This document shows positions 9,637-19,035 of a DNA stretch of 64,000 nucleotides, piece by piece. A program made the translations under genes and the position numbers. The notes below the pieces were generated by a model. That model saw only the letters and a list, made by a program, of their open reading frames with translations, was not told the DNA's origin and did no database searches. The stretch is taken from the NCBI GenBank assembly GCA_965208025.1, contig OZ242302.1, forward strand, positions 2,914,001 through 2,978,000, written 5' to 3'. Within the stretch, counting starts at the first letter, position 1; every line of letters begins with the position of its first letter. The DNA comes from Bin80 sp965208025 (GTDB taxonomy: Bacteria > Bacteroidota > Rhodothermia > Rhodothermales > Bin80).

Positions 9637-12600
9637 AGCTTTTTACCCCATGATTGATAATAATGAAGTACACCAGATAGTCGTGATGCATAGTCCCATG
9701 TTTCATGAAAGGTTTCAAAGATGTGAACCAGTTGCGCTTCACTGAGCCCGTACAAATGTGCAACGACGGCATCCAGTTCATGGATATGATCTTCTTTCGC
9801 GTCTTTATCCAGAGGGCCACATTCCACGTCAACTTTTTTAGCCCACTCAGCGAAACGATCTTCGGGGCAGGCCAGTCGTCCAGCAAGCTGTACGGTTCGT
9901 TTCCAGAGTGCGTTTTCACGGGAGGGACGGGGAATAGGGAATGGGTTGATGACGAAATATGTTAGGTGCGTCTCAACGAAGCGTCGTGCATACCAATCCA
10001 AAGGAATAGAGGAAAGTACTCCGAGAAGAAAAGCCTGATCCATTTCGTCACCCTGGGGCCAAAGAAAGTAGGGGCCCGCATCAGTAATGAATACGTTCGG
10101 AGGGATGAGAGAGACAATCACGGTGCGTTTATCCGTACCCCGCGCTACATCTCTGAATGCAATGCGCGCTCGGTTACAAGGTAAAGTTTCTGGCTCTGAC
10201 CGATATTCTTGGGAGAATTCCGAATGCACACTCCGACGATTTCTTCCAGCCCGTTCACGTTTGGTCTGTAAAAACTCCTGAACGGGTTCAGGATCCGCCC
10301 ATGCGTAATATATCCCTGTATCGGGTGTCCACAGATCAAAAGATGCACCCTTATAGACTGGCCAAAACCCTTCGGGGCAGGCCACATTCTCAAAATCCAT
10401 CAAATACTTCTGATTTCTTGAGTGGAGCTCTGCATCCGGGCGGGCCCTCCACTGATTCTTAATTTTGAAATCCAATCTTGGAGCTTTGCGAAGCTGAGCG
10501 AATACTTGAGATGAATCCGGTGTTGGCAAAAGGGGAAGTGAGACGGTATCGTTCCAGCTACGAACATCTTTGAAAGTAAAGGTAACCGGCGGTTTAACCG
10601 AATCTGACTTGAACTCAGAAAGCGAATGATATGGGCCTCGTAAAGCAATAGACTCTCCTTGGGGCCTACCATGTTTTGCACATGCGAGAGAGATAGTGTA
10701 TTGAGGCGTAACATCGTCAAAAACCCAACCTCCCTTATTTTTCAGAGAAACAACCTCTGTATTTTTCGCTCTTGCAAACAGTGCCCTCCGAAAGTCCGCT
10801 GTTCCTTTGGTAGCAAAGGCACTGCGTGGCAAAACGACCCCGATATATCCCCCCATGCGTTGTGTTAGCCGCCAGAAACGCCAGCAGAATGCCTTATAAA
10901 GATCGGGATCTCCACTTCCAATTCCAGGGTAGGGGCCGCTCACTAGTGCCTGGCGCAGTCGTCCTTTCTCTTCAATTTCACTCTCCAAGAGCATTACAAG
11001 ATCGGGACGCTCGCTACGAAGATGCTTTTTTTCTGACTCCTGTTCGCGCTGTGGTTTGCCGCGTAACCCTGGAAAGTGTCGTGCCCAGAAGGCATCTTGC
11101 TCTACCTTGACATTTTCCCATGGTGGATTCCCCAAGATCACATCAAAGCCAGCTCGCTCCCGAAGGAATACCTCTGGGAAGGCAATCGGAAAATGAACCA
11201 CTGACAGTAATTCCAAGGCAGCTTGGGAGATTTCAAGTGCTTTCCGCATCCTTGGCGTCTCTAAATCAGGGGAATTAGAAAGCTCATCCCATTGATCCAA
11301 AACCTCTTTGATAGCTGGATTATGTCCAATCGGTGCGGCAGTCAAGAGATCACAGAGTATTTCGGTACTTTCAAGCGATGAACGAATATCATCCTGTGCG
11401 GCGCGAGCTTCTTCAATATCATTCAATGAGGAATCGTTACTGTTCGCCATGCGCCGAAGTGACTTTTCAGCTTTACCGAGTAGCCTTCGGGTATCACGAT
11501 CTCGGTTGAACACCGGTACCGAGAGTTCATCAAATGCATCCCAAATCTCTTGAATGCCCCCTATACCAACCAGCGCATTTCCCTGAATCAGCGTACGGTC
11601 AAGAAAGGATAAGGGTAGACCGGGAACAAAGGTGTGAATCCAGACGGCAAGCCGTGCAAGTTGGACGGCGAGCGGGTTGATATCTACCCCATAGATGCAC
11701 CGCCTGGCGATGAGGCGCCGAAGTAGTTGACTGTCTTCAATAGGATCATGGCCACTCGTTTCTCTCAGTCTGTCCTGTGCAATAGATCGTAGTTCCTGAA
11801 GCTCATTCTTTACGCTCGGAAGATAGCGGACTGCCATATAGTCTGCCATCTTCTGCTCCATGAGATCAATCGCACTAATCAAAAAATGCCCCGATCCCAT
11901 GGCAATGTCTGCCACGCGAAAATCAAAAAAGGCATCACCAGCATCGGTATCGTCAAGTGTATCAAGCCGAGCAAAGTGATCTTTAAGTGCTGGCATTAAG
12001 GCTCCATTCAGAAGGTACTCAACGGCAAATGGTTTGGTGTAGTAGCTTCCCGACGATTTTCGTGCACCCGAGCGGTTGTGTAGATAGACTTCCCCTTTGG
12101 ATACCACAGGTGCCTGCCCCTCCTTCGCAGGGACAAATACCTCCCCATTTTTCGCTCTTTTTAGCACAAGATCGTGATCCGCCTTGGCAAGGCCAGATTC
12201 CAACAGACCTTCATAGATGGTCCCGAACTCACGGACGCCGAGCGAGCGGAAATCAACCGGTCCAGATACCCCCTCTGAAGTCTCAATCACTAGCAAGTCC
12301 CTCAAGGCCACCTCAAAGCTGTGATTTGGCAAAGTGATCTGAGATAATGCTGCACCGGCGGGTGAAATTGCCTCGCTCTCCTGAAACAATGCTCCGCCAT
12401 AAGCCGGGACATCCCATTCCACGTTTCCCCTCTCAATTGCCTGCCAAAGATCAACCGTTTCGCGCCAGTGGGTAGATCCTTCGGCGATCGGGGTATCCTG
12501 TTCCACTGCATTGGCCAACTCTTGGGCCTTTTCCTTCAAGGATCGGCGACGATAGGCATTGCTGTGTCCATACGGAAGCAGATCCCGGTCTTCTGCATAC

Positions 12601-13688
12601 GCAATGAATAAGAGACGAAATAACACGGTTAGCACCATTTCGTAGGTCAGGGCCAGATCGTCTGGGTCCGGTTGAGAGATCCCTCGCGCCTGTGTAATTC
12701 CTTCCGCCAGAACGGGAACGACACGCTCGTAGATGCGCTCCCGTAAACGTTTGGCAAGATCACCTGCAAAGCGCATGGATCCTGCCAGTAGTTCATGCAG
12801 ACTCCCACCGGGTTTAAGCGCCTCCGCAGAGTAAAGGAGCCAGAGATAGTGGAGTTGGTCATGGGAAAGCAGCCAAGGCTGACATTCAATGTAGGTCTCC
12901 GTGCGGCCACGCCGTCCTACCCCCACATTGATATCCGCAGCATAGAGACGAATCCGGTTTCCCTGCGTGAAAATGATCCATTTCAGATTCTCCTTGTCTG
13001 CCTTCATGAATGCATAACTCACAGGCGAAAGCGAGTCAAAGCGTTCCTCTTTGCTCTCTACGGACTCTCCCTCGCGTAACATGACGGCGAGGGCAGTTTT
13101 TCGGTCATTGCTATGCAGTACGCTGGTTAAGTTATCCAACTTCTTAATCGAAAAGCCGAGTGCCCGCAGGAGGGCTTCTCCTTGAAGTCCCAAGGTTGAC
13201 TTGGCCATGCTTTGGGCATGGGGAAGATCTGTTCGTTTAGGAACTCCGCGCTCTAATTCATGCAACGCCAAGAGTCCCTCATTTCTAAGTCCCGGTAGTG
13301 CGGTTTTGAATGAAGGGAGCGTTTGAGATAGCAAACGGAGTGCTTCATGTCGGTCGGGTTGGTTCAATAGTTGGCGACATAGGCGTTCAACCTGACCAGA
13401 ATCCATATCCGAATAGATCGGTGGATCATCACCAGTAGCGCCGCACAGAGTGGCCTTGTTCTGGTGGAGAATAACCAACAGTAAAGGTGAACCGCGTTTT
13501 CCTTTTCGGGCGTTCCATATCTTCCTGATCTCTCCACCACTTGGTATGTGGGCTGCGTGTGCCACGATAATTTCCATGGCATTGGCCCCCTTTCCAATGA
13601 AAAGCCCTGCAGGTTGGAGATGGGCGCTACCTTTGGGTGACCAATCAAGCCCCCGAATATCGGAAAGGAATTCACTGTTTTGCTTCAT
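9633..13688 (-). CDS. Eco57I-type adenine-specific DNA methyltransferase (large, restriction-system type)
   Basis: About 1351 residues. The N-terminal 350 residues look like a restriction/specificity-type helical region. Next come GSYYTKPFAVEYLL (motif X), VADIAMGSGHFLISAIDLME (motif I, AdoMet binding) and ILGNPPWEN (motif IV, NPPW catalytic loop), then a long C-terminal target-recognition region. The architecture resembles Eco57I/PglX-type N6-adenine methylases. The ATG at 13688 is preferred; a TTG lies one codon upstream. It is first in the minus-strand operon with ImmA-IrrE, PIN-like and PLD-helicase genes, so the methylase probably marks self DNA while the PLD-helicase attacks unmarked DNA. 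No separate classical restriction endonuclease or BREX/DISARM core gene is present. Confidence 0.9.
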   Translation of the reverse strand: MKQNSEFLSDIRGLDWSPKGSAHLQPAGLFIGKGANAMEIIVAHAAHIPSGGEIRKIWNARKGKRGSPLLLVILHQNKATLCGATGDDPPIYSDMDSGQVERLCRQLLNQPDRHEALRLLSQTLPSFKTALPGLRNEGLLALHELERGVPKRTDLPHAQSMAKSTLGLQGEALLRALGFSIKKLDNLTSVLHSNDRKTALAVMLREGESVESKEERFDSLSPVSYAFMKADKENLKWIIFTQGNRIRLYAADINVGVGRRGRTETYIECQPWLLSHDQLHYLWLLYSAEALKPGGSLHELLAGSMRFAGDLAKRLRERIYERVVPVLAEGITQARGISQPDPDDLALTYEMVLTVLFRLLFIAYAEDRDLLPYGHSNAYRRRSLKEKAQELANAVEQDTPIAEGSTHWRETVDLWQAIERGNVEWDVPAYGGALFQESEAISPAGAALSQITLPNHSFEVALRDLLVIETSEGVSGPVDFRSLGVREFGTIYEGLLESGLAKADHDLVLKRAKNGEVFVPAKEGQAPVVSKGEVYLHNRSGARKSSGSYYTKPFAVEYLLNGALMPALKDHFARLDTLDDTDAGDAFFDFRVADIAMGSGHFLISAIDLMEQKMADYMAVRYLPSVKNELQELRSIAQDRLRETSGHDPIEDSQLLRRLIARRCIYGVDINPLAVQLARLAVWIHTFVPGLPLSFLDRTLIQGNALVGIGGIQEIWDAFDELSVPVFNRDRDTRRLLGKAEKSLRRMANSNDSSLNDIEEARAAQDDIRSSLESTEILCDLLTAAPIGHNPAIKEVLDQWDELSNSPDLETPRMRKALEISQAALELLSVVHFPIAFPEVFLRERAGFDVILGNPPWENVKVEQDAFWARHFPGLRGKPQREQESEKKHLRSERPDLVMLLESEIEEKGRLRQALVSGPYPGIGSGDPDLYKAFCWRFWRLTQRMGGYIGVVLPRSAFATKGTADFRRALFARAKNTEVVSLKNKGGWVFDDVTPQYTISLACAKHGRPQGESIALRGPYHSLSEFKSDSVKPPVTFTFKDVRSWNDTVSLPLLPTPDSSQVFAQLRKAPRLDFKIKNQWRARPDAELHSRNQKYLMDFENVACPEGFWPVYKGASFDLWTPDTGIYYAWADPEPVQEFLQTKRERAGRNRRSVHSEFSQEYRSEPETLPCNRARIAFRDVARGTDKRTVIVSLIPPNVFITDAGPYFLWPQGDEMDQAFLLGVLSSIPLDWYARRFVETHLTYFVINPFPIPRPSRENALWKRTVQLAGRLACPEDRFAEWAKKVDVECGPLDKDAKEDHIHELDAVVAHLYGLSEAQLVHIFETFHETWDYASRLSGVLHYYQSWGKKL

Positions 13689-14193
13689 CAAAAAAGAAAG
13701 AGATCAGAAATTAATACCGGAACCATCGGGGATATGCGTAAGAAGGCACCACTTTGATTCTACTAAATTTAAGTGGAATTAGTAACATATGATTGAGTTA
13801 AAGTATTCCACCTGCGGCGTGCCATAGAACTGCGATGCAAGTATCTTAACGTAACACATCTTGCTTAGATTTTCATGTCTCAATTCATTTGGCTCCGGGG
13901 TAATTGTAATTCCCTTGTAATCCCACCGGGGTAATTCTTGAATCTCTGTTGACTGATTTTTGCACATTTTGTATAGGGGAGAGCTAAACTAAAAGCGAAC
14001 GGAAAGTCCTGTTAATTGTTGGGTTTAGGCAGATAAGATTTTCCCCAAATCTTGAGATAAGTTCGATTGGTGTATCTTCTGCTCTGATTCTTAGGTACCA
14101 AACTTTAAGGAATTATATACCTAAGTACCCCAGTTACTTCACATTAGCATTGCCGACAGAGTAATCAGATTGCATCTTTAATCAAGGTCTCTT
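13689..14193. other. Intergenic region upstream of the defence operon
   Basis: About 500 A/T-rich bases must contain the promoter of the minus-strand operon. No protein-like frame is convincing; a 62-codon minus frame (13779-13967) has no recognisable features. Confidence 0.45.
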
Positions 14194-14436
14194 CTATTTG
14201 CAAGCAGATTCATTGACGGCAAGATATTCATCAATGAATAGGTCTATGTATTCACCAATTACCTGACAGATGTTATTGTTATATTGCCCATGGTAGCCTA
14301 TCATCCCTTTTTGCCATGTCTGTGTCGCGTTGGTCAGTTCCGTTTCCAAGTCTTCTACAATTTTATTCAGCGAAACTATGATGTTGTAAGCGCCCCCTGT
14401 ATTACTGCCTCCCGTATTTATGAATTTTCTACTCAA
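14194..14436 (-). CDS. Small hypothetical protein
   Basis: An 80-codon frame with a TTG start; the sequence from residue about 16 (AYNIIVSLNKIVEDLETEL) onward is amphipathic-helical and acidic, with protein-like composition. It faces away from the Fic pair. I do not recognise the family; a helical-hairpin partner protein is possible. With no ATG and no ribosome site it could also be chance. Confidence 0.3.
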   Translation of the reverse strand: MSRKFINTGGSNTGGAYNIIVSLNKIVEDLETELTNATQTWQKGMIGYHGQYNNNICQVIGEYIDLFIDEYLAVNESACK

Positions 14437-14567
14437 TTTGAAACAAATAACGTTTCATATTATAGAATATAAGTTCTTATTTTAAGGGTTTGGGTGATAG
14501 TTCCATACATTAGGACGCTATTATTTGAGTTGCGGACATAAGCATTTGTACACCAAAACAAAACGCC

Positions 14568-14789
14568 ATGGATTTGCACGAAAAAATTGTAGAAAGCATG
14601 AACCAGATTCCTAAAGAAGTTCTTGAGCGAGCTGACAGGACGCTTGACAAATTGGCTGAAATGGGAAAGAATATGACGGGCAAAGACCGTTTGGAACAAA
14701 AAAGATACAATCTCTACGGAAGCCCGAACCCTGACTCAAAGACAAAAGCACGAGTTGATAAATATATGCGGGACTATTATAATTGCTAG
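14568..14789 (+). CDS. Small protein paired with Fic (candidate antitoxin)
   Basis: A 73-residue, highly charged, mostly helical protein whose stop lies three bases before the Fic gene start, so the two are almost certainly co-translated. Small antitoxins of Fic proteins usually carry an inhibitory (S/T)xxxE(G/N) helix; I cannot find an exact copy, only T-rich/E-rich helices (DRTLDKLAEMG). Role as Fic regulator is inferred from position. Confidence 0.65.
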   Translation: MDLHEKIVESMNQIPKEVLERADRTLDKLAEMGKNMTGKDRLEQKRYNLYGSPNPDSKTKARVDKYMRDYYNC

Positions 14790-14792
14790 TCA

Positions 14793-15380
14793 ATGAGCGT
14801 TTACCACTATGTCGACGGGAATGAGTCCAATCCTGTATACCAAGCTCTTGAAGAAAAAAATCGTGATAGACAATATGGATTTTTAGAATCCATCGTCCAT
14901 TCTTCAATAAGTCTAAACAAGCCATATTTAACCCACGACATCATACGTGCATTGAATTTTCATGCAATAGCACATCTATACAATACGGCAGGACAATTTA
15001 GAAAAAGAGAAGTAGATGTTGGGCATTATATGCCACCGGCTGCACATAAGGTTGAATATCAAATGGGTGAGTTTCTGTGTAATCTTCGGACAATTTGGGA
15101 TAAGTTCTCACCTATTGTCCTTGGATCTTATGTGCTTTGGCAGATCAATAAAATTCATCCATTTGAAAACGGAAACGGAAGGACTGCACATGCAGCATGT
15201 CATTATGTAATTTGTACCAAACAGCGCGCTTGGCTCGGAGGAAAACCAATACTTCCTGAATTAATACGTCTTAAACGTAGCGAGTATATTAAAGCCTTGC
15301 AACGTGCTGATAGCGGCAAAATAGAGATGCTTGTAGAATTGGTTGAACAATTATTGCCAAGACAAATGAACGGACATTAA
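14793..15380 (+). CDS. Fic family protein (AMP-transferase-like)
   Basis: 195 residues. The Fic core motif reads HPFENGNGRTAH at about residue 125, matching HPFx(D/E)GNGRxxR except that the acidic metal-ligand position is Asn and the final Arg is His. Fic proteins transfer AMP (or other nucleotides) from ATP to hydroxyl residues of targets, often acting as toxins. A class II-like N-terminal helix (HSSISLNKPYLT) stands where SxxxE(G/N) inhibitory motifs occur but lacks the Glu. It follows a 73-residue partner by three bases. The altered core could mean reduced or altered activity. Confidence 0.88.
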   Translation: MSVYHYVDGNESNPVYQALEEKNRDRQYGFLESIVHSSISLNKPYLTHDIIRALNFHAIAHLYNTAGQFRKREVDVGHYMPPAAHKVEYQMGEFLCNLRTIWDKFSPIVLGSYVLWQINKIHPFENGNGRTAHAACHYVICTKQRAWLGGKPILPELIRLKRSEYIKALQRADSGKIEMLVELVEQLLPRQMNGH

Positions 15381-15524
15381 GTACTCACATCCCCCAGGTC
15401 CCCGCTCCTAATTCCGTTGCAATCATTACAGGCACACAGGTATATAAGCACTAAAAGTTCCATAAATCCCCGACTTTTTCTAACCTTTGGGGTACTTGGG
15501 CATATGTTTCCCAAACTTTAAGTC

Positions 15525-15878
15525 GTGCACATGGATCGCCGTATAAATTATATTGAATTTCCGGCTCAGGATCTCGAAAGTACGAAAACATTCTATCAGG
15601 ACGTGTTCGGCTGGAGTTTCCAAGACTACGGGAACGATTATGTTGCCTTCAATGATGGCCAACTGGATGGAGGTTTTTATCGTTCACCGTTGAAGTCCGA
15701 CAGTACGAGTGGTGCCGCGTTGGTGATTCTTTATGCCGATGATCTAGAAGCCACACTGGAGCGTGTCGTCTCTGCCGGTGCACAAATCTCTACGCCAATA
15801 TTTTCCTTCCCGGGTGGTAGGAGATTTCATTTTCTTGATCCCAACGGTAATGAACTTTCAGTTTGGAGTGATAATTGA
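15525..15878 (+). CDS. VOC (glyoxalase/bleomycin-resistance) superfamily protein
   Basis: A 117-residue single VOC domain: MDRRINYIEFPAQDLESTKTFY starts the first beta-alpha-beta unit, and it ends FLDPNGNELSVWSD, the classic metal-ligand strand. Such proteins handle small electrophiles or antibiotics, or are simple binding proteins; the substrate cannot be inferred. The start may be 15525 or the in-frame ATG at 15531. It is monocistronic, with more than 100 bases to either neighbour. Confidence 0.88.
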   Translation: MHMDRRINYIEFPAQDLESTKTFYQDVFGWSFQDYGNDYVAFNDGQLDGGFYRSPLKSDSTSGAALVILYADDLEATLERVVSAGAQISTPIFSFPGGRRFHFLDPNGNELSVWSDN

Positions 15879-16388
15879 CCGATCACCGTAGTTGTGGATA
15901 GATTCGGGTTATTCGTTTGATTGGCTCTGATCCTCCGAGGGTGATGTTGCATCTCGCCGATCATAATTTAACATGGATTCGCCATTGGCTTGAAATGGAA
16001 GAGAGCATAGTTGCTCCCTATTCAGTTTCTGGAGCTCCCTGATACGCTTGTCTCAATTGCATCAAGTTGAGCTTCATTAGTGTGACGCATCTCCCATTAT
16101 GATTCTAGCCATTTTCGGGAGGACCGAGATTCTTGCTGATCACGAATAGAACTCACTCATCGGAATCGAGCCGATACCTGTATTTTATACCAGAACACTC
16201 GCTCTTCTTGTGTATATCCATACCGACCAATATGGAGCAAGAAAAAGTGTAGAAATTGATGTAAGTTTGTAGAGTGTTGCATCTGGTTGATACCGAATTG
16301 GTAGGAATCATAGTAGTTTACCTAATCGCCTTGCAGTACAATCTTTCATGGCAGGCATAAATCTTCTTGATTCAATAATAGAATTTTG
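15879..16388. other. Intergenic region, nothing recognised
   Basis: About 500 bases preceding the DUF262 gene. No open frame with protein-like composition, repeat or RNA gene is evident; the promoter of the DUF262 gene is expected here. Confidence 0.45.
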
Positions 16389-18098
16389 ATGGCAAGAGCA
16401 AATGTGTTGAATACTCTTACGATTAACTATATGGATTTGATAGGTAATGGAAGATCATATAGCGTACCGCCCTATCAACGAGACTACTCATGGTCAGAGG
16501 AGGAATGGGAAGATCTTTGGAGCGACATTGTCGAATTGAGGCATGATGTACAAGACCGTCACTATATGGGTTCTTTGGTAGTTCAGGGAATTAGTGACCG
16601 TGAGTTTCTTGTCATTGACAGCCAGCAGCGATTAGCCACATTAAGCCTGTTAGCGCTTGCCGTGATAAACAAGTTGAACACTATGGCCGATCAGGGAATT
16701 GATCCCGACTCCAACAAAGAATGTGCACTGCGGCTTCGCAATCGCTTCATTGGAGAAAAAGATCCTGCATCTCTCACTGAGAGTTCCCGCCTCCTCCTGA
16801 ACGATATGGATGATGACTTCTATCAAGATTATCTGGTTCAACTGAAAACTCCTCCCAATCCGCGAAGTCTCTCAAAGTCAAATCACTTGCTCTGGAAATG
16901 TTTAAAGTACTTCATACATCATCTTGACGAAGTAGAGGAACTTGAAACTGATGGAGAGGCTTTAGCCTCCATCTTATCGGAGACCGCGTCGCGCCAATTG
17001 CTGTTTATTCTGATCACGGTAGATGACGAGTTGAATGCATATACCGTCTTTGAGACCCTCAATGCTCGTGGCCTTGAACTTACAACTACGGATCTGCTCA
17101 AAAATTATTTCTTCTCATTGGTGAGAGGCTCTGCCGATCTAAATGTTCTTCGGAGACGGTGGACTAAACTGATTGAAACTGTGGCCCCTGAGAGGTTTCC
17201 AGAGTTTCTACGATACCACCTGCTTTGCAAACAAAGTAAGGTGCGGAGCCAGAGACTCTTCAAGATAGTTCGAAACCAAACGAAGTCGCGTGAAGACGTA
17301 TTTGTACTTCTAGATGAGTTGGAAAGTAGAGCAGAGTTATTTGTGGCGATCTCAGATCCAAATCATGGGTATTGGGTAGATTTGCCTGAAGCAAGACCAT
17401 ATATCCGAGAATTAAGCCTTTTTCGGGTGCGTCAGCTCCTACCGTTAGTGTTTGCTTCATGGGAAGTTTTTTCCGAAGAGGATTTTGTGCGAGTTCTGAA
17501 ACTCCTGAGCGTCGTATCGTTTCGCTATTCTGTGATTAGCAGTCTGAATACGAATAAGCTTGAACGCGTCTATCCCAAAGCCGCCAGAGCATTGATCGCT
17601 CGGGAGGTAACATCTCCTGGAGAGGTATTCAAGCTTATTGAGCCAGTTTATGTCAATGATGAAAAAATGCGCCAAGACTTCTCCCTCTTAATGATTAAAC
17701 CTCACGGACGGAAGAAAAAGCTTACAAAATATATCCTCGCACGATTAGAACAGGATGCCGCTGGGAGTTCATGTGATTTTGAAATGGCCCCTGGAACCGT
17801 TGAACATATTTTGCCCGAGAATCCAATGGAATCATGGGATCACGCTTTCCCTCTGAGACTGCAGGAAAGTTTGGTAAATCGCCTTGGTAATCTGACGCTT
17901 CTTGAGTCATCTACAAACAAAGAAATTAGTAATGCAGCGTATGATGTTAAAGTAGAAGCCTATAAAAACAGTGCCTATGAACTAACCAAAAAGATTCCTA
18001 AGATTGCACCCGAAGAATGGACGGTTGAACATGTGAACCAGCGGCAGAACCAACTGGCAGAGAGGGCGGTGCATGTGTGGAGGTCAGACTTCACCTGA
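16389..18098 (+). CDS. DUF262/DUF1524 protein (GmrSD-like type IV restriction)
   Basis: A 569-residue single-chain protein. The N-terminal DUF262 (ParB/Srx-like NTPase fold) shows YSVPPYQRDYSWSEEEWEDLW and the DSQQRLATLSLL motif (usually DGQQR; here DS). The C-terminal DUF1524 HNH-like nuclease shows VEHILPENP and NRLGNLTLLESSTNKEISN. This is the GmrSD architecture, a restriction system for modified (for example glucosylated hydroxymethylcytosine) phage DNA, although many homologues are uncharacterised. The ATG at 16389 is preferred over the TTG one codon upstream. A truncated copy of its 5' end lies at 19572-19645. Confidence 0.88.
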   Translation: MARANVLNTLTINYMDLIGNGRSYSVPPYQRDYSWSEEEWEDLWSDIVELRHDVQDRHYMGSLVVQGISDREFLVIDSQQRLATLSLLALAVINKLNTMADQGIDPDSNKECALRLRNRFIGEKDPASLTESSRLLLNDMDDDFYQDYLVQLKTPPNPRSLSKSNHLLWKCLKYFIHHLDEVEELETDGEALASILSETASRQLLFILITVDDELNAYTVFETLNARGLELTTTDLLKNYFFSLVRGSADLNVLRRRWTKLIETVAPERFPEFLRYHLLCKQSKVRSQRLFKIVRNQTKSREDVFVLLDELESRAELFVAISDPNHGYWVDLPEARPYIRELSLFRVRQLLPLVFASWEVFSEEDFVRVLKLLSVVSFRYSVISSLNTNKLERVYPKAARALIAREVTSPGEVFKLIEPVYVNDEKMRQDFSLLMIKPHGRKKKLTKYILARLEQDAAGSSCDFEMAPGTVEHILPENPMESWDHAFPLRLQESLVNRLGNLTLLESSTNKEISNAAYDVKVEAYKNSAYELTKKIPKIAPEEWTVEHVNQRQNQLAERAVHVWRSDFT

Positions 18099-18526
18099 AA
18101 CCATACATCGGGTGCAGGATCAGATTTTTTTCGCGAACATCGTGAAAGATTGACTTAATACGATAATCACCCTTATTTTTCTCGGTGCCTACGTTGGATA
18201 AAAACCCCGCGTTAGATTCTGCTCAACTTGTGTGTTTTTGGGAAGCGCATGATCTAACTTTGAAGATTATGAGCGAAAATGAGGCGTTGTTATTAAATGT
18301 CCGCTCAATTGGGGGAACTGTAATGGTACGCACCGCCATAAAATTTCCAGTGACCACATAGAAATTCAGATGTGAAGAACATTCATGATTGCCCCGTCAC
18401 CAAAGATGTGCTGTTCGGCTCTCCAGGCATGCGCAATCCTGCACCAATTATAGCATCAATCAAAGCTCCGAAGATTATTCCTTTGTTTTTATTTAAGGCT
18501 TTCTTGTGATGTGTCGTGCGCTCAGC
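18099..18526. other. Intergenic region, nothing recognised
   Basis: About 430 bases between the converging DUF262 gene and the HicA-like frame; no supported gene or repeat is visible. Confidence 0.4.
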
Positions 18527-18721
18527 CTAAACCTTCAGGGAGATTCTAGCTTGTTTAAGAATCCCGTCAGCCGTATGTCGTGATTTAATCTTTGCTGGCA
18601 CAGAAACTTCTATTTCTCCATTGCTCCAAATCACATGGCTACCTCTGGGGTTCCGCTCTTCAGAGAACTGGTGCTCCTTCAATATCTTCTGAATCTTGTG
18701 CTCATACCCCCAGCCATCAAT
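18527..18721 (-). pseudogene. HicA-like mRNA interferase, without a standard start codon
   Basis: Not among obvious ATG-initiated frames, but the minus strand reads YEHKIQKILKEHQF... NPRGSHVIW...VSVPAK... GILKQARISL then stop, the HicA fold pattern with the catalytic GSH motif and the terminal ILKQA(G/R)IS helix. It follows the HicB/DUF1902-like gene with the usual overlap-type spacing. The frame opens only at ATT/ATA codons; an ATG at 18715-18717 is in another frame, so a one-base insertion or two-base deletion in the GGGGG run would restore an MAG...YEHK start. Either a non-standard start or a recently inactivated toxin. Confidence 0.6.
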
Positions 18722-19035
18722 TACGCATATTCAAGAGGCTGAGAAGATTGAGTAGGTAGCCAAGACATTTTTGGCAGTGAAGGACGCGGCGTAACTTCAG
18801 TCTCGTCAACAGGTTCTGCTAACGGCACAAGACTGAGTTGCAATTCGCATTCAGCTATTTCTTCATCCGTTAGTTTATGATTTGACCGCAGTAACCGATC
18901 GGCAACTCGAGGCAATTCAACCAACAGTTCATCAAATGAATTAACCTCAATTACCAGTCCAGTTATGTCGCTATTAACAACAGCCAACGTGCCGTCTGAA
19001 TAAGCTAAAACAGGTATGGAAAACATCTGAGCCAT
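18721..19035 (-). CDS. HicB/DUF1902-like antitoxin
   Basis: A 104-residue protein. Residues about 5-75 (IPVLAYSDGTLAVVNSDITGLVIEVNSFDELLVELPRVADRLL) have the partial-RNase-H HicB/DUF1902 pattern of strand, SDxxGL turn and helix. A proline-rich tail follows. The HicA-like frame begins at its stop codon, as in toxin-antitoxin pairs. Antitoxins of this type sequester HicA and sometimes repress their own promoter. No separate DNA-binding domain is obvious. Confidence 0.65.
   Translation of the reverse strand: MAQMFSIPVLAYSDGTLAVVNSDITGLVIEVNSFDELLVELPRVADRLLRSNHKLTDEEIAECELQLSLVPLAEPVDETEVTPRPSLPKMSWLPTQSSQPLEYA

Noticed and set aside
4618..13688. DISARM or BREX system
   Set aside because: A methylase and a helicase with PLD domain are present, but DrmA, DrmB, PglZ, BrxC and BrxL-type genes are absent from the window.
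13779..13967. A 62-codon minus-strand gene upstream of the methylase
   Set aside because: No recognisable motif and no plausible operon link.
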